Part shown: piece after piece, positions 8,661 through 17,842 of the stretch
Numbering within the stretch: the first letter of the stretch is position 1
Layout of the letters: each line of letters begins with the position of its first letter
Source of the DNA: Paenibacillus timonensis
GTDB taxonomy: Bacteria; Bacillota; Bacilli; Paenibacillales; Paenibacillaceae
Length of the DNA stretch: 64,000 bases
Assembly: GCF_022427145.1 (NCBI RefSeq)
Contig: NZ_JAKSXN010000012.1
Span: 1-64,000, forward strand
Reading direction: 5' to 3'
The notes under the pieces: generated by a model
Databases searched by the model: none
What the model saw: only the letters and a program-made list of their open reading frames with translations
What the model was told of the DNA's origin: nothing
Made by a program: the position numbers and the translations under genes

Positions 8661-10022
8661 CTAGAGTGCCGAGACCCGCCGTTCGGTTTCGGTCGAAACC
8701 GCCTCGACGACCGGATGGTCCAACGCTTCCAGCAGCGGACGCAGCGGAATCCATAACGCCTGCGCTTTGCGGTCAAACGTCACTTCCCACTCGGCAACCG
8801 CCCCGTCCTTTCGTTCGGCGGTCAGCACTCCGCACCGTGTATCGGCGACCACGGAGGCATCCCCCCAGAAGATAAAGGCGCTTTGCGTCGCCTCGCTCCA
8901 GTAGACTTCGGCGCCGAGGCGCTCCATCACTGTGCGGACGGGCGCCAAATACTGGCCATCCTGCATCTCGTATTCTCCAGCCGCCAAACGCATTTGCACG
9001 CCGCCTGCCTCCACCGTGAGCGGCAGCTCCGGCTTAAATAAAGCCGCATTCGGAACGACGTTGGACGCTACCCATTCGGCCGACGGGGCTGGGCGATTTT
9101 TCTTGCCGATCCCGGGATCCAGCGTAAATTGAACAGGCTTTTGCTCCGCGGACAGAACGCGAAACTCATAACCTAGCTTTTTATAGTAATGAATAATTTC
9201 CGGCAGCGCCTTGACGGTCTCCTCATGTCCTCCTCCGTCGTGCATCAGCACGATGACCTGTTCCTGGGGTTTTTCCTTCTTCACGTTGCTCACGATTTCG
9301 TTCGCCGGGACGCCTTTGCGTTTGGAATCGCCGCTGTCCACGTTCCAATCGAAGACCTTATACCCTCCTTGTTCCAGCAAGTTGAAATACGTCTTATCGA
9401 AATGCCCGTACGTTCCGCCCGGCGCACGCACCAGCGGCGTGCGGGTCCCCGTGATTTCCCGCAGCACTTCCTCCGTCGCCTTGACCTGCTTCCAGAAATG
9501 GCCGAAGCTGTCGTACAGCGCGTCATAGTCGTGGTTATACGTATGATTCCCGAGGACGTGGCCTCCGTCGACGATTCGCCGGATCACCTCCGGGTAACGT
9601 TTGGCTTGCTCCCCAAGCACGAAGAAGGTCGCGGTCACTTCTTCCTTTTTCAAAATCTCCAGCACCTGATCCGTATGCGGGCTTGGCCCGTCGTCAAACG
9701 TTAAATAGACCGTTTTGCCTTGCGCGTCCTGCTTCGTTGCCTTTGGCGCCTCCGCTTTCTTCGGCTTGACTCCTGCCAAAACCGTCGGCGCGGCAACCGT
9801 TCCTACAGCCGACGCAAGGACGGATTGCCCTTTCAGGGGTGTTGCGAGATTCGCTTTATGGGTCGCGGTTCCCACCGCGGCTTGTTCCTTCATGGCATGG
9901 GCCTTCACCTCGGGCATGCCTTGCGGCTGGAAGCCCAGCGGAGCGCCGACCGCAGCGATCAGCACCAAAGTAACCAAAATCATACGAACCAGCATAAGTC
10001 CGGAAATCCGTGTTTTTTTCAT
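8661..10022 (-). CDS. Secreted polysaccharide deacetylase with C-terminal stalk domain
   Basis: A 453-residue protein from ATG 10022 (MKKTRISG), chosen because GGAGGT lies at the right distance and a signal anchor follows; a longer frame exists upstream without ribosome-site support. After a hydrophobic N-terminal segment and a spacer, a NodB domain shows all five motifs: TFDDGPSPHT, HTYNHDYD (HxxxH), RAPGGTYG, DWNVDSGD and LMHDGGGHEET. This predicts a metal-dependent N- or O-deacetylase acting on peptidoglycan or another wall glycan. The last ~130 residues resemble a copper amine oxidase N-like stalk domain (YLAPVRTVMERLGAEVYW). Monocistronic or weakly coupled; the gene upstream has its own terminator. 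Confidence 0.9.
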   Translation of the reverse strand: MKKTRISGLMLVRMILVTLVLIAAVGAPLGFQPQGMPEVKAHAMKEQAAVGTATHKANLATPLKGQSVLASAVGTVAAPTVLAGVKPKKAEAPKATKQDAQGKTVYLTFDDGPSPHTDQVLEILKKEEVTATFFVLGEQAKRYPEVIRRIVDGGHVLGNHTYNHDYDALYDSFGHFWKQVKATEEVLREITGTRTPLVRAPGGTYGHFDKTYFNLLEQGGYKVFDWNVDSGDSKRKGVPANEIVSNVKKEKPQEQVIVLMHDGGGHEETVKALPEIIHYYKKLGYEFRVLSAEQKPVQFTLDPGIGKKNRPAPSAEWVASNVVPNAALFKPELPLTVEAGGVQMRLAAGEYEMQDGQYLAPVRTVMERLGAEVYWSEATQSAFIFWGDASVVADTRCGVLTAERKDGAVAEWEVTFDRKAQALWIPLRPLLEALDHPVVEAVSTETERRVSAL

Positions 10023-10139
10023 CAACCTTCTACCTCCGCAGCTAGGATCAAATTCTTTTCTATGAATCCATGGCCTATCTGGTAGATTGTATGAAGGTAG
10101 AAACGCAAATAGACTTCCGAAATTAACCGCGGACGGCAC

Positions 10140-10178
10140 AAAAAAATCGCCCCCTCGTCATTTAGACAAGAGGGCGAT
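10140..10178 (-). terminator. Intrinsic terminator of bcp
   Basis: On the minus strand ATCGCCCTCTTGTC pairs with GACGAGGGGGCGAT, followed by seven T residues. It lies 28 nt after the bcp stop codon and upstream of the deacetylase gene. Confidence 0.88.
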
Positions 10179-10205
10179 CCGGCGCAGGGCCCTTAAGCTC
10201 CCGCC

Positions 10206-10694
10206 TTACTTCTTATTCGTCTCCCGAAGCGCCTCCAGCACTTGCTCGGCATGCCCTTTCACTCTGACGCCGCGCCATTCGCGGAGCAGCTTGCCCTCCT
10301 CGTCGATGAGGAACGTGGAACGGACGATGCCTTCGAATTCGCGGCCGTACATTTTTTTCAGCTGCCACACGCCAAACTTCCGGCACACCTCGTGGGACTC
10401 GTCCGAGAGAAGCGGAAAATTCAGTCCCTGCTTCATAGCAAACCTCCCGTGGGATTTCACCGAATCCCCGCTGATGCCAAGCACCGCGGCCCCGTATTCG
10501 CCGTACGCCTGGGCGAGATCGCGGAAATCGCAAGCCTCTTGGGTGCAGGCCGGGGTTGAATCTTTGGGATAGAAATAAAGAACGACCTTGCGGCCGCGAA
10601 ATTGCGATAGCGAAATTTCCTCCCCGCTGTCCGCGGGTAACCGAAAGTCCGGAACGGGCTTGCCGATTTGCACTTGCTGCGGTTGTTCCGACAT
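10206..10694 (-). CDS. bcp: Thioredoxin-dependent thiol peroxidase (peroxiredoxin Q/Bcp)
   Basis: A 162-residue cytosolic peroxiredoxin reducing hydroperoxides. The peroxidatic site is STPACTQEACDFRD: Cys in PxxxTxxC context with a second Cys five residues later, the atypical 2-Cys arrangement of BCP/PrxQ. Other family motifs are VLYFYPKDSTP and GRFAMKQGLNFPLLSD. The start at 10694 (MSEQPQQVQ) is fixed by AGGAGG 9 nt upstream; extending further would add an unrelated AT-rich leader. Transcribed divergently from the LCP gene. Confidence 0.95.
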   Translation of the reverse strand: MSEQPQQVQIGKPVPDFRLPADSGEEISLSQFRGRKVVLYFYPKDSTPACTQEACDFRDLAQAYGEYGAAVLGISGDSVKSHGRFAMKQGLNFPLLSDESHEVCRKFGVWQLKKMYGREFEGIVRSTFLIDEEGKLLREWRGVRVKGHAEQVLEALRETNKK

Positions 10695-10728
10695 GTGAAC
10701 TCCTCCTCGGGCCTCTCCAACCCTGAAA

Positions 10729-10757
10729 TTGATTGTATTTACAAAAAAAATTATAAT
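10729..10757 (+). promoter_or_regulatory. Promoter of the LCP gene in the bcp-LCP divergent region
   Basis: -35 TTGATT (10729-10734), exact 17-nt spacer, -10 TATAAT (10752-10757). The A/T-rich spacer and a near-palindromic -10 mean a minus-strand promoter for bcp may overlap it. Confidence 0.65.
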
Positions 10758-10824
10758 GTAAAGATATGTAGTATATCTATAATAGAAACCGAATTTATCG
10801 TACGATCTGAAAGGAACGAACCCA

Positions 10825-11937
10825 ATGACGAAACGCACAAAACGGGCGATTCTCTGGTCGGTGATCGGAGTGGTGGTCGTCCTAGCCGCCTTAGCGGCAT
10901 ACTATTTTACCGCCATCTATAATCAAGTGGACAATTTTCAAAAAGAAGGAGAGCAGTCTCCTTTCTATAACGTGCAGCCAACCGAAACGAAAGTACCGGA
11001 GCCGTCCAAGTGGGAAGGTACGGAACGCGTGAACATCCTGTTGATGGGCGTGGATGCGCGCGGTTTGAAGAAAGGGGAAATCCCCCGCTCGGACACCATG
11101 CTGGTCGCTTCCCTGGACCCCGTGAGCAAGAAGGGTTACCTCTTCTCGATTCTGCGCGACACGTACACGGAAATTCCGGAGCACGGCTCGGACCGGATCA
11201 ACACGGCGATCACCCATGGTCCGAATACGGCGATGCAGGCGGTCTCCGATCTGCTGGGCATCCCGATCCAATATTATGTGTATACCGACTTCCAAGGATT
11301 CATCGAGCTGGTGGATGCGGTCGGCGGGGTTGATTTTTACGTGGAAAAAGATATGCACTACACCAGCAATGCGGATAAACATGAATACGACATCGATTTG
11401 AAAAAAGGACAGCAGCACCTCGACGGCAAAACCGCGCTGCAATACGTCCGCTTCCGGCACGACGCCCTGTCCGACTATACCCGGACCGAGCGGCAGCGTA
11501 ACTTCCTGAAGGCCGTGGCGGATAAGCTGAAATCGACGACCTCGATCATGAAGTTGCCTTCAATTCTGGAGAAGATCAATCCTTACATCGACACGAACCT
11601 GTCGGTTCAGGATATGTGGAAGCTGGCCACCGTCGGGTATGACGCGCAAATGTCCGCCAGCGAGCAAATTCCGCCGATGGACCTGCTGGTCGAGAAAAGC
11701 GTGGGCGGTTCGTCCGTGCTCGGCGTTCGCAGCGAAGAAGAACTGAAACAATACGTGCAGGACGTATTTAATAAGAGCGAAGAAACGGGCACCGGCAACG
11801 GGGTCGAAAGCGGCAGCGAGCCCGGCTCAACCGGGAGCAACGACAGCAACGGCGATGCCGGAGACGGCGGCAGCGGCTCGGGCCGTACGGGGGCGAGCGC
11901 CGGAAACGACGCGGACCTGGAGGCGGCCAGCCCGTGA
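10825..11937 (+). CDS. LytR-CpsA-Psr (LCP) family cell-wall glycopolymer ligase
   Basis: A 370-residue membrane-anchored enzyme. One transmembrane helix spans residues ~8-28 and the LCP catalytic domain faces outside. Family motifs seen: NILLMGVDAR, RSDTMLVASLDP, DRINTAITHG, YYVYTDFQGFIELVDAVGG, ALQYVRFRHD and DYTRTERQRNFLKAV, including the arginines and aspartates that bind the lipid pyrophosphate. The family transfers wall teichoic acid or other anionic polymers from undecaprenyl pyrophosphate to peptidoglycan. The last ~50 residues are a Gly/Ser/Asn-rich disordered tail. The promoter at 10729 serves it. A hairpin without a T-run follows at 11942-11968. Confidence 0.93.
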   Translation: MTKRTKRAILWSVIGVVVVLAALAAYYFTAIYNQVDNFQKEGEQSPFYNVQPTETKVPEPSKWEGTERVNILLMGVDARGLKKGEIPRSDTMLVASLDPVSKKGYLFSILRDTYTEIPEHGSDRINTAITHGPNTAMQAVSDLLGIPIQYYVYTDFQGFIELVDAVGGVDFYVEKDMHYTSNADKHEYDIDLKKGQQHLDGKTALQYVRFRHDALSDYTRTERQRNFLKAVADKLKSTTSIMKLPSILEKINPYIDTNLSVQDMWKLATVGYDAQMSASEQIPPMDLLVEKSVGGSSVLGVRSEEELKQYVQDVFNKSEETGTGNGVESGSEPGSTGSNDSNGDAGDGGSGSGRTGASAGNDADLEAASP

Positions 11938-12121
11938 GGCTGGAGAAGCCCTTTTTAAGGGCGACTCCGGTAGTTGCACCATCACCAACAGTTGCTGCTC
12001 TCACCACCGCACGAAAACGCCGGTTTTCCAGACTAATCAAATGTACTTTTGCAGTTGTTGGATCGCCGGCGCATCATACTAGTTCTCACCAGTTATTCAA
12101 CCAGAAAGGAAGTTTAGAAAG

Positions 12122-13432
12122 ATGAATCGATCGCAATCGGAACGATTGTACGAAGAAGCGTTGCAACATATCGTAGGTGGCGTCAACAGCCCCTCCCGCT
12201 CGTTCAAGGCGGTTGGCGGCGGGGCGCCTGTTTTTATGAAAAAAGCCGAGGGCGCGTATTTTTGGGACGTAGACGGAAACAAATACGTCGATTATTTGGC
12301 GGCTTACGGGCCGATCATTACCGGACATGCCCATCCGCACGTCACGAAAGCGATCCAGGAAGCCGCGATGAACGGCACGTTGTACGGGACGCCAACCGAG
12401 CTGGAAATCCGCTTGGCCGTCATGCTGAAGGAAGCGATCCCTTCGATGGACAAGGTGCGCTTCGTCAACTCCGGCACGGAAGCGGTCATGACCACGATCC
12501 GCGTAGCGCGCGCCTATACGAAGCGGAACAAGATCATCAAATTTGCCGGGTGCTACCACGGCCATTCCGATCTTGTGCTCGTGGCCGCCGGCTCCGGCCC
12601 GTCCACACTAGGCATCCCCGACAGCGCCGGCATTCCGACCAGCATCGCGCACGAGGTGATCACCGTGCCGTTTAACGATGCGACGGCGCTGAAAGAAGCG
12701 CTCGACAAGTGGGGCGACGACGTCGCCGCCGTCATGGTCGAGCCGATCGTTGGGAACTTCGGCATGGTGATGCCGAAGCCCGGGTTCTTGGAAGAGCTCT
12801 GCCGGCTCGCGCGGCAGTACGGTGCCCTCGTCATCTACGACGAGGTCATTACGGCCTTCCGCTTCCACTATGGCTCGGCGCAAACCTACGCCGGCCTCTC
12901 GAATCACGAAGCAATCCGGCCGGACCTGACCGCTCTCGGTAAAATCATCGGCGGCGGTCTGCCGATCGGCGCGTACGGCGGCAGCAAGGAGATCATGGAG
13001 CAGGTGGCGCCGCTCGGTCCGGCCTATCAGGCCGGGACGATGGCGGGCAACCCTGCTTCCATCTCCGCCGGCATCGCCTGCCTCGAGGTGCTGCAGGGCG
13101 CCGGGGTTTACGACGAGATGGACCGCCTCGCCGTGAAATTGACCGACGGCCTGGCCGAGTCGGCCCGCCGTCATGGGGTGCCGCTGACGATCAACCGGAT
13201 CCGCGGCTCGTTCTCGACGCACTTCTGCGACCACCCGGTCACGAATTACAACGAGGCGCAAGACACCGACGGCGAAGCGTTCGCTGCCTTCTTCCGCGCC
13301 ATGCTTAGCCGCGGCGTCAACCTCGCTCCGTCGAAATACGAAGCCTGGTTCTTGACGACAGCGCACACGGAAGCCGACATCGACTTCACCTTGGAAGCCG
13401 CCGAGGCTTCGTTCAAGGAAATCGCCCGATAA
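12122..13432 (+). CDS. hemL: Glutamate-1-semialdehyde 2,1-aminomutase
   Basis: A 436-residue PLP enzyme of the class III aminotransferase fold, making 5-aminolevulinate from glutamate-1-semialdehyde in the C5 haem pathway. Motifs: [15 protein letters not shown] near the N-terminus, the PLP-binding segment [29 protein letters not shown], and the PLP lysine in [17 protein letters not shown]. Length fits HemL. No other hem gene is adjacent, so this is probably a stand-alone paralogue; whether another copy exists cannot be seen. The AAGGAAG ribosome site is close upstream and a strong terminator follows. Confidence 0.96.
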   Translation: MNRSQSERLYEEALQHIVGGVNSPSRSFKAVGGGAPVFMKKAEGAYFWDVDGNKYVDYLAAYGPIITGHAHPHVTKAIQEAAMNGTLYGTPTELEIRLAVMLKEAIPSMDKVRFVNSGTEAVMTTIRVARAYTKRNKIIKFAGCYHGHSDLVLVAAGSGPSTLGIPDSAGIPTSIAHEVITVPFNDATALKEALDKWGDDVAAVMVEPIVGNFGMVMPKPGFLEELCRLARQYGALVIYDEVITAFRFHYGSAQTYAGLSNHEAIRPDLTALGKIIGGGLPIGAYGGSKEIMEQVAPLGPAYQAGTMAGNPASISAGIACLEVLQGAGVYDEMDRLAVKLTDGLAESARRHGVPLTINRIRGSFSTHFCDHPVTNYNEAQDTDGEAFAAFFRAMLSRGVNLAPSKYEAWFLTTAHTEADIDFTLEAAEASFKEIAR

Positions 13433-13439
13433 AATAATA

Positions 13440-13485
13440 GAGTCTGCCTGGTTCGTTCGGTTACGATCAGGCAGACTTTTTTTTT
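13440..13485 (+). terminator. Intrinsic terminator of hemL
   Basis: AGTCTGCCTG and CAGGCAGACT form a 10-bp stem followed by nine T residues, starting about 8 nt after the hemL stop. Confidence 0.93.
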
Positions 13486-13571
13486 CGGATAAGCGCTACC
13501 CCGGCTCCGTCCCATTTACGATTTTCCGCGAACGTTCTATACTACAAGAAGCTTATAAACCAAAGGATGTC

Positions 13572-14549
13572 GTGACCATGCTGCAAACGTTGAACCGACA
13601 ACTGAACAAATTGATGCCTTTGATCACGCCTGCCAGCATCTTGATCGGCGTCCTTAGCGGGAGCCATTTGGCCGCATATACCTCCTGGTCTCCGTGGCTG
13701 TTTGCCTTCATGACCTTTGCCGGGAGCATCAGCCTCAGTTTCAAGGATTTCCTGAACGTGCTTAAAAAACCTCTTCCCCTGGTGCTCTGCCTGTTCATCC
13801 TCCATCTTGCCATGCCGTTAATCGCTATGGGGATGGGGCATCTGGCATTCCCGGGGGATTTCTATACAATTACCGGCTTCATTCTCGCCGCGGCGATTCC
13901 AACCGGGGTCAGCAGCTTTGTCTGGGTTAGCATTTACAAGGGCAACATCGCCTTAACCCTATCGATCATCCTGATCGATACGTTGCTGGCCCCGTTCGTC
14001 GTTCCCGGCATTCTGGCCCTGCTGATCGGCACGAGCGTGCGGCTCGACGCCGCTGCGATGATGACCAGCCTGTTCTGGATGATCGTCGTCCCGTCGCTGG
14101 TTGGCATGCTGCTAAACCAGTGGAGCAAAGGCAAGGTCATCGCCTCCTGGGGCCCTTGGCTGAACCCGTTCTCGAAGCTAGCGATGGCTTCTGTTGTGGC
14201 GATCAACGGTGCCGTTGTCGCTCCTTACCTGACCGACTTCAGCCCGCGGCTGCTGGGTCTGGGCGCGATCATCGTTACGCTCGCGGCGATCGGCTACGTG
14301 CTTGGCTTCGGCCTGTCCCGGTTGATCGGCCTGAACGAAGCCGACAAAGTGGCGCTCGTCTTCAACGGCGGCATGCGCAACATCAGCGCCGGCGCGGTAC
14401 TGGCTGTCACCTACTTTCCTGCTCCGGTGGCCGTTCCGGTCGTGCTGGGCATGGTGTTCCAGCAGATGATGGCCTCCCTTGTGGGCCTGGTGCTGGGACG
14501 GCAAGCCCGCGCGCGCCAGCAGAAGGACAAAACGGCGGCAGCCGCGTGA
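13572..14549 (+). CDS. Bile acid:sodium symporter (BASS) family transporter
   Basis: A 325-residue membrane protein with about nine to ten hydrophobic segments and the BASS-family arrangement. Signatures include AAAIPTGVSSFVWVSIYKGN, an analogue of the sodium-binding crossover helix, and ALVFNGGMRNISAGAVLAVTYF near the second crossover. Bacterial homologues move organic acids such as pantoate, keto acids or bile-acid-like molecules; the substrate is not deducible. The start could be GTG 13572 or ATG 13578. AAAGGA (13562-13567) is 4 nt from the GTG and 10 nt from the ATG, so ATG is equally or more likely. Preceded by the hemL terminator, so transcribed separately. Confidence 0.85.
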   Translation: MTMLQTLNRQLNKLMPLITPASILIGVLSGSHLAAYTSWSPWLFAFMTFAGSISLSFKDFLNVLKKPLPLVLCLFILHLAMPLIAMGMGHLAFPGDFYTITGFILAAAIPTGVSSFVWVSIYKGNIALTLSIILIDTLLAPFVVPGILALLIGTSVRLDAAAMMTSLFWMIVVPSLVGMLLNQWSKGKVIASWGPWLNPFSKLAMASVVAINGAVVAPYLTDFSPRLLGLGAIIVTLAAIGYVLGFGLSRLIGLNEADKVALVFNGGMRNISAGAVLAVTYFPAPVAVPVVLGMVFQQMMASLVGLVLGRQARARQQKDKTAAAA

Positions 14550-15155
14550 ACCATCGGGAACGGCGCACGATCAATCTGAACTCGTCATTCATCACTCGTC
14601 ATTCATTACTCGGCAACGTCCCCCTCACCTTGGCACCGTCCTCGGCACCGTCCCCCGCACTCGACACTCATCTCCCACCGCTCAAGAGCCGCCCTTTTCC
14701 CCTTTCCCCCTTCTAACGGAACCAGATGACCTTATCCATTCATTTCCCGGCCATTTCCCAGCCTAACGGAACCAGATGACCTTATTGGACCTAAACGAGT
14801 GTTGAACCAGGCCAAAAAGGGGAAATAACGTCTCTCCGTTCCGTTAGAATTCAAACTGGGCCGATTCTCCCAAAATAAGGTCTCTGAGTTCCGTTAGCGA
14901 CACTGGCGCTGGCATTAGCACGGCATCATCACGGCATCGGCGGCTGGCATTGGCACGGCATCGGCGACGGCACCCGAGTAACAGATCTACACTCCACATC
15001 CTCCCCGCCCCCTTCACCATCATTGTTACTCCGACCTGCGCCCCCGTCACACTAGCACCAAACCGGCCCAACACATTGGCACCATACTAGCACACAGTTC
15101 CCCACACTGCCGTAGCTACCCGACCTTCACCGCTCGCCACCTGACGCATCCAACG
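14550..15155 (+). repeat. Gene-free 600-bp interval built of short repeats
   Basis: No credible gene on either strand. 14580-14620 holds two direct copies of a CTCGTCATTCAT unit. 14713-14736 and 14763-14786 are two direct copies of a motif starting CTAACGGAACCAGATG and ending CCTTAT; 14823-14847 and 14873-14897 are two inverted relatives. Spacing is 50 nt within each pair. 14900-14965 is a degenerate run of GGCATCGGC/GGCATTGGC units. The motif also occurs, in a variant form, in the interval 53241-53560. Confidence 0.7.
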
Positions 15156-15202
15156 CAAAAAGAGCCTCCCCCGTCCAAATCGGACCGCAGGGGAGGCTCT
15201 TT
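15156..15202 (-). terminator. Intrinsic terminator of the sugar-binding protein gene
   Basis: On the minus strand AGAGCCTCCCC and GGGGAGGCTCT form an 11-bp stem ending in TTTTT, starting about 13 nt after the stop codon. Confidence 0.9.
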
Positions 15203-15214
15203 AGCAATTTATGC

Positions 15215-16681
15215 TTATTGCGGCTGAATTTTATCGAAGAAATTCTCCTGCACGTACTTGGCTGCGACATCCAGCTGTTTCTTGGAGTCGGTGCCCTTCT
15301 TCGAGAACGACTCCTGTACAACGTTCGACATCGTGGCGTAGTAGTCTTGCGTGCCGAACTGCGCCTCCGGCTTGCCTTCCAGCAGGCTGAAGAGCTGTGG
15401 ATCGTATTTGTACACATTATCGTACTTGTCGTAAATGGCTTTTACCTTGCCGGCGTAGTCGGAATCATCGCTGAAATATTCCAACGGGGTCGGCACGTAG
15501 TATTTGCCCTCCGCTTTGCGGGCATTAATGGTGTCCTCAACCGATTTCAATGCATCATCGGTAAAGTAGTCGAACGTGATGTAGCGGAACGCCATTTCCT
15601 GTTCGTCTTTCGTGGCGTTCGGGTTGATGACGAGGTAATTGCCGCCCAGAACGCCGTAATGCTTGCCGCCCTTCTCCGCTGCAGGCATCGGGTAAGCAAT
15701 GACGTCCTCCGGCTTCATGCCGCCTTCGTTCAGCGCCGCCTGAATGACGTCAAACGCCCCGGCGATCACCATGGCCGTCCGGCCTTGTTGGAAGGAGCTG
15801 ACCGCATCGCCCCAGCCCAGCGCCCAGTCTTGCGGGATCGCATTGGCTTCCCATCTCAGCTTCTTGTAGAAATCCAGCGCCTTCACCCCGGCCTCGGAGT
15901 TGAAGACGGCAGTCACTTTGCCGTTTTCGTTCGTTTCGATGTCGCCGCCGGCTTCAAACAGGAAGTTGGTCCAGTTCCAGCCTGCTTCATTGCCTTTGCC
16001 CATCGGCGCGATCCCCGAAATGCCTTTCTTCGGATCCGCGACGCCTTTGGCTACGTTGTACATGTCGTCCCAGGTCCAATCGAACGGAGGAGCGGCGATG
16101 CCTTTGTCGTCCAGCAGCTTCTTGTTGACTACGGTCGAAGTGACGTAACCGTTTTGGGTGATCCCGTACACCTTGCCGTCAACGATAAATTGGTTTTGCA
16201 GCACCGGGTTGATTTCGTCCTTGTACTCCCAGTTGTTCCACAGCTCCGTGATGTCGGCGACCCAGCCGCGCTCCACCAGGAATTGGGCTTCTGTCGCCCA
16301 CGTATTGTAGAAGGTCGGTGCTTCGTTCGAAGCCATCTTCACGCCGATTTCGTTAACGCTGTACTGCCAGTCGTCTTTAACGATCGTCACGTTCGGGTAC
16401 TTGGCCTGGAAGCGAGCGATTTTATCATCCTCCTGCTGGCGGAGCGTCGTTTCATCCGGCAGCGGATAGTGGATTTTGATCGTAACCTTGCGCTGCGTGA
16501 TGTCATCGGCTTCTCCCGCAGCCGGTTCGGCATTGCCTCCCCCGTTGTTGCCCGTGGCCGCCGCATTCCCGCCGCCGTTACCGCCGTTATTTTGGGCTTC
16601 CTTGTTGTTCCCTCCGCCACAGGCCGCGAGCAGCGAACCGAGCAGCATCAGGCACATCAACACCGCTGAAAACTTGCGCAT
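15215..16681 (-). CDS. Extracellular solute-binding lipoprotein of a carbohydrate ABC transporter
   Basis: A 488-residue family 1 solute-binding protein. The lipoprotein signal peptide ends in LLGSLLAAC with lipidation at Cys21, followed by a Gly/Asn-rich linker and the two-lobed binding domain (QAKYPNVTIVKDDWQYSVNE, FQQGRTAMVIAGAFDV, GVLGGNYLVINPNATKDEQE). It would capture a saccharide for the two permeases encoded upstream, 292 bp away across a repeat element. The gap and the position after rather than before the permeases suggest it has its own promoter. The nearby phosphorylases point to an alpha-glucoside ligand, which is inference. Confidence 0.93.
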   Translation of the reverse strand: MRKFSAVLMCLMLLGSLLAACGGGNNKEAQNNGGNGGGNAAATGNNGGGNAEPAAGEADDITQRKVTIKIHYPLPDETTLRQQEDDKIARFQAKYPNVTIVKDDWQYSVNEIGVKMASNEAPTFYNTWATEAQFLVERGWVADITELWNNWEYKDEINPVLQNQFIVDGKVYGITQNGYVTSTVVNKKLLDDKGIAAPPFDWTWDDMYNVAKGVADPKKGISGIAPMGKGNEAGWNWTNFLFEAGGDIETNENGKVTAVFNSEAGVKALDFYKKLRWEANAIPQDWALGWGDAVSSFQQGRTAMVIAGAFDVIQAALNEGGMKPEDVIAYPMPAAEKGGKHYGVLGGNYLVINPNATKDEQEMAFRYITFDYFTDDALKSVEDTINARKAEGKYYVPTPLEYFSDDSDYAGKVKAIYDKYDNVYKYDPQLFSLLEGKPEAQFGTQDYYATMSNVVQESFSKKGTDSKKQLDVAAKYVQENFFDKIQPQ

Positions 16682-16800
16682 TGAAACTCCCCTTTTCTAA
16701 AAGTTAGGTTATCTTGCATGTTCATCATAAAAGAGAACGATATCGCAATCGATGTGTGATCTTATGACTTTCATGTGCAGGCCTACGATCGTTACAATGG

Positions 16801-16974
16801 AGGTTCAAAAAGTCAGGTTTTCAGGACCGAGAAGGTTGGATGAAGCTAGGGCCTGAGTAGCGGAGCGTAGGGCAGACCTACGTGAGCAACGGAAAGCCCG
16901 GTTGAATTCAAGATTCGACGTCGAATCTGCTTCATGATCTGCTTCGTCATGGAAAGATTACTTTTTGAACTACC
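16801..16974 (-). repeat. ~175-bp inverted-end repeat, copy E
   Basis: Fifth, diverged copy of the family also found at 31043-31217 and 34673-35215; reverse-complemented relative to those. Its ends are GTTCAAAAAGT on one side and ACTTTTTGAAC on the other. Internally it has a perfect 16-bp palindrome GATTCGACGTCGAATC, a central GAATTC and a hairpin with arms CGTAGG and CCTACG. The consensus first three bases of the element (TAG) coincide with the stop codon of the MalG-type permease at 16974-16976. No open frame of note. Confidence 0.9.
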
Positions 16975-17840
16975 TATCCTTTGACCGCGGACAAGTTGAC
17001 GCTGCGCATGATAAACTTCTGGAACCCGAGGAATACGAAAATCGGCGGAATCATGACCATGAACAAAATGCTGAACTTGATGCTGCTGTCCATATTCCGT
17101 GCGTTGATCACATATTTATAGATCGCCGTCGCCAGCGTGTACTTGTCTTCCGTGTGCATGACCAGGGACGGCCAAAACCAGTCGTTCCACGCCGTGGAGA
17201 AAATAAAGATCGCCAGCGTAGCGAAGATCGGCACCGACAACGGAACCGCGATCCGCAAGTAACTGGTCCACTCCGAAGCCCCGTCGATCCGGGCCGCCTC
17301 GAAAATTTCCGGATGAATGCCGTCGAAGAAATTTTTCATCAGCAGAAAATAATACGCATTCGCCCCGGCGGGCAGCCAGAAGGCCCAATAAGAGTTCAAC
17401 AGCCCCAACTCCTTCAGGTTTACGAAGTTCGGGATCATGTAGCTCGAGGCCGGAATAAACAACGTCAGCAGAATGAAGAAGTAAATCGCCCGGCTGTACG
17501 GCACGCGGATGCGCGAAATGCTGAACGAGGCGAGGCCCAGGACCAGGATGGTCATCAGCAGATTGCCGCCGAAGATCAGCAGTGTATTTTTCAAGAACAT
17601 CGGTAAATTGATATAATCCCAGGCTTTCGGGAAATTGTCCCAATGCCACTCCTGCGGGAAGAACCGCGGCGGGAACGAGTTGACCTCCTGATTGCTTTTG
17701 AGCCCGTTGAACATCGTCATCGCGATTGGATATAACATCGTAAAAGCCATGACCGCGATGCACAACACCATAAATCCGTAAACGATTTTATTAAGCGGCT
17801 TCTGCAAATCGGAGGGCGACAGGATGCCTCTTTCTTTCAT
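16974..17840 (-). CDS. Carbohydrate ABC transporter permease (MalG type)
   Basis: A 288-residue inner-membrane subunit with six predicted helices. The EAA loop EIFEAARIDGASEWTSYLRI docks the ATPase, and the family C-terminus has GFQKFIMRSVNLSAVKG. ATG 17840 (MKERGILSPSD) is chosen because AAGGAGGAG precedes it; it begins 2 nt after the stop of the MalF-type gene, so the two are co-translated. No ATPase gene occurs in the window, so a shared MsmX-type ATPase elsewhere is assumed. The stop codon lies at the very edge of a repeat element, which may have supplied the last codon(s). Confidence 0.94.
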   Translation of the reverse strand: MKERGILSPSDLQKPLNKIVYGFMVLCIAVMAFTMLYPIAMTMFNGLKSNQEVNSFPPRFFPQEWHWDNFPKAWDYINLPMFLKNTLLIFGGNLLMTILVLGLASFSISRIRVPYSRAIYFFILLTLFIPASSYMIPNFVNLKELGLLNSYWAFWLPAGANAYYFLLMKNFFDGIHPEIFEAARIDGASEWTSYLRIAVPLSVPIFATLAIFIFSTAWNDWFWPSLVMHTEDKYTLATAIYKYVINARNMDSSIKFSILFMVMIPPIFVFLGFQKFIMRSVNLSAVKG

Positions 17841-17842
17841 AA

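Noticed and set aside
10740-10775. PerR/Fur-type box between bcp and the LCP gene (TTATAATGTAAAG)
   Set aside because: Only one half-site matches; the second half of the palindrome is absent and the sequence is explained by the -10 box.
16695-16711. AAAAGTTAGGTT upstream of the binding-protein gene, similar to one end of the 175-bp repeat
   Set aside because: A 12-nt match without the other end or internal hairpins; may be a remnant but cannot be distinguished from chance.
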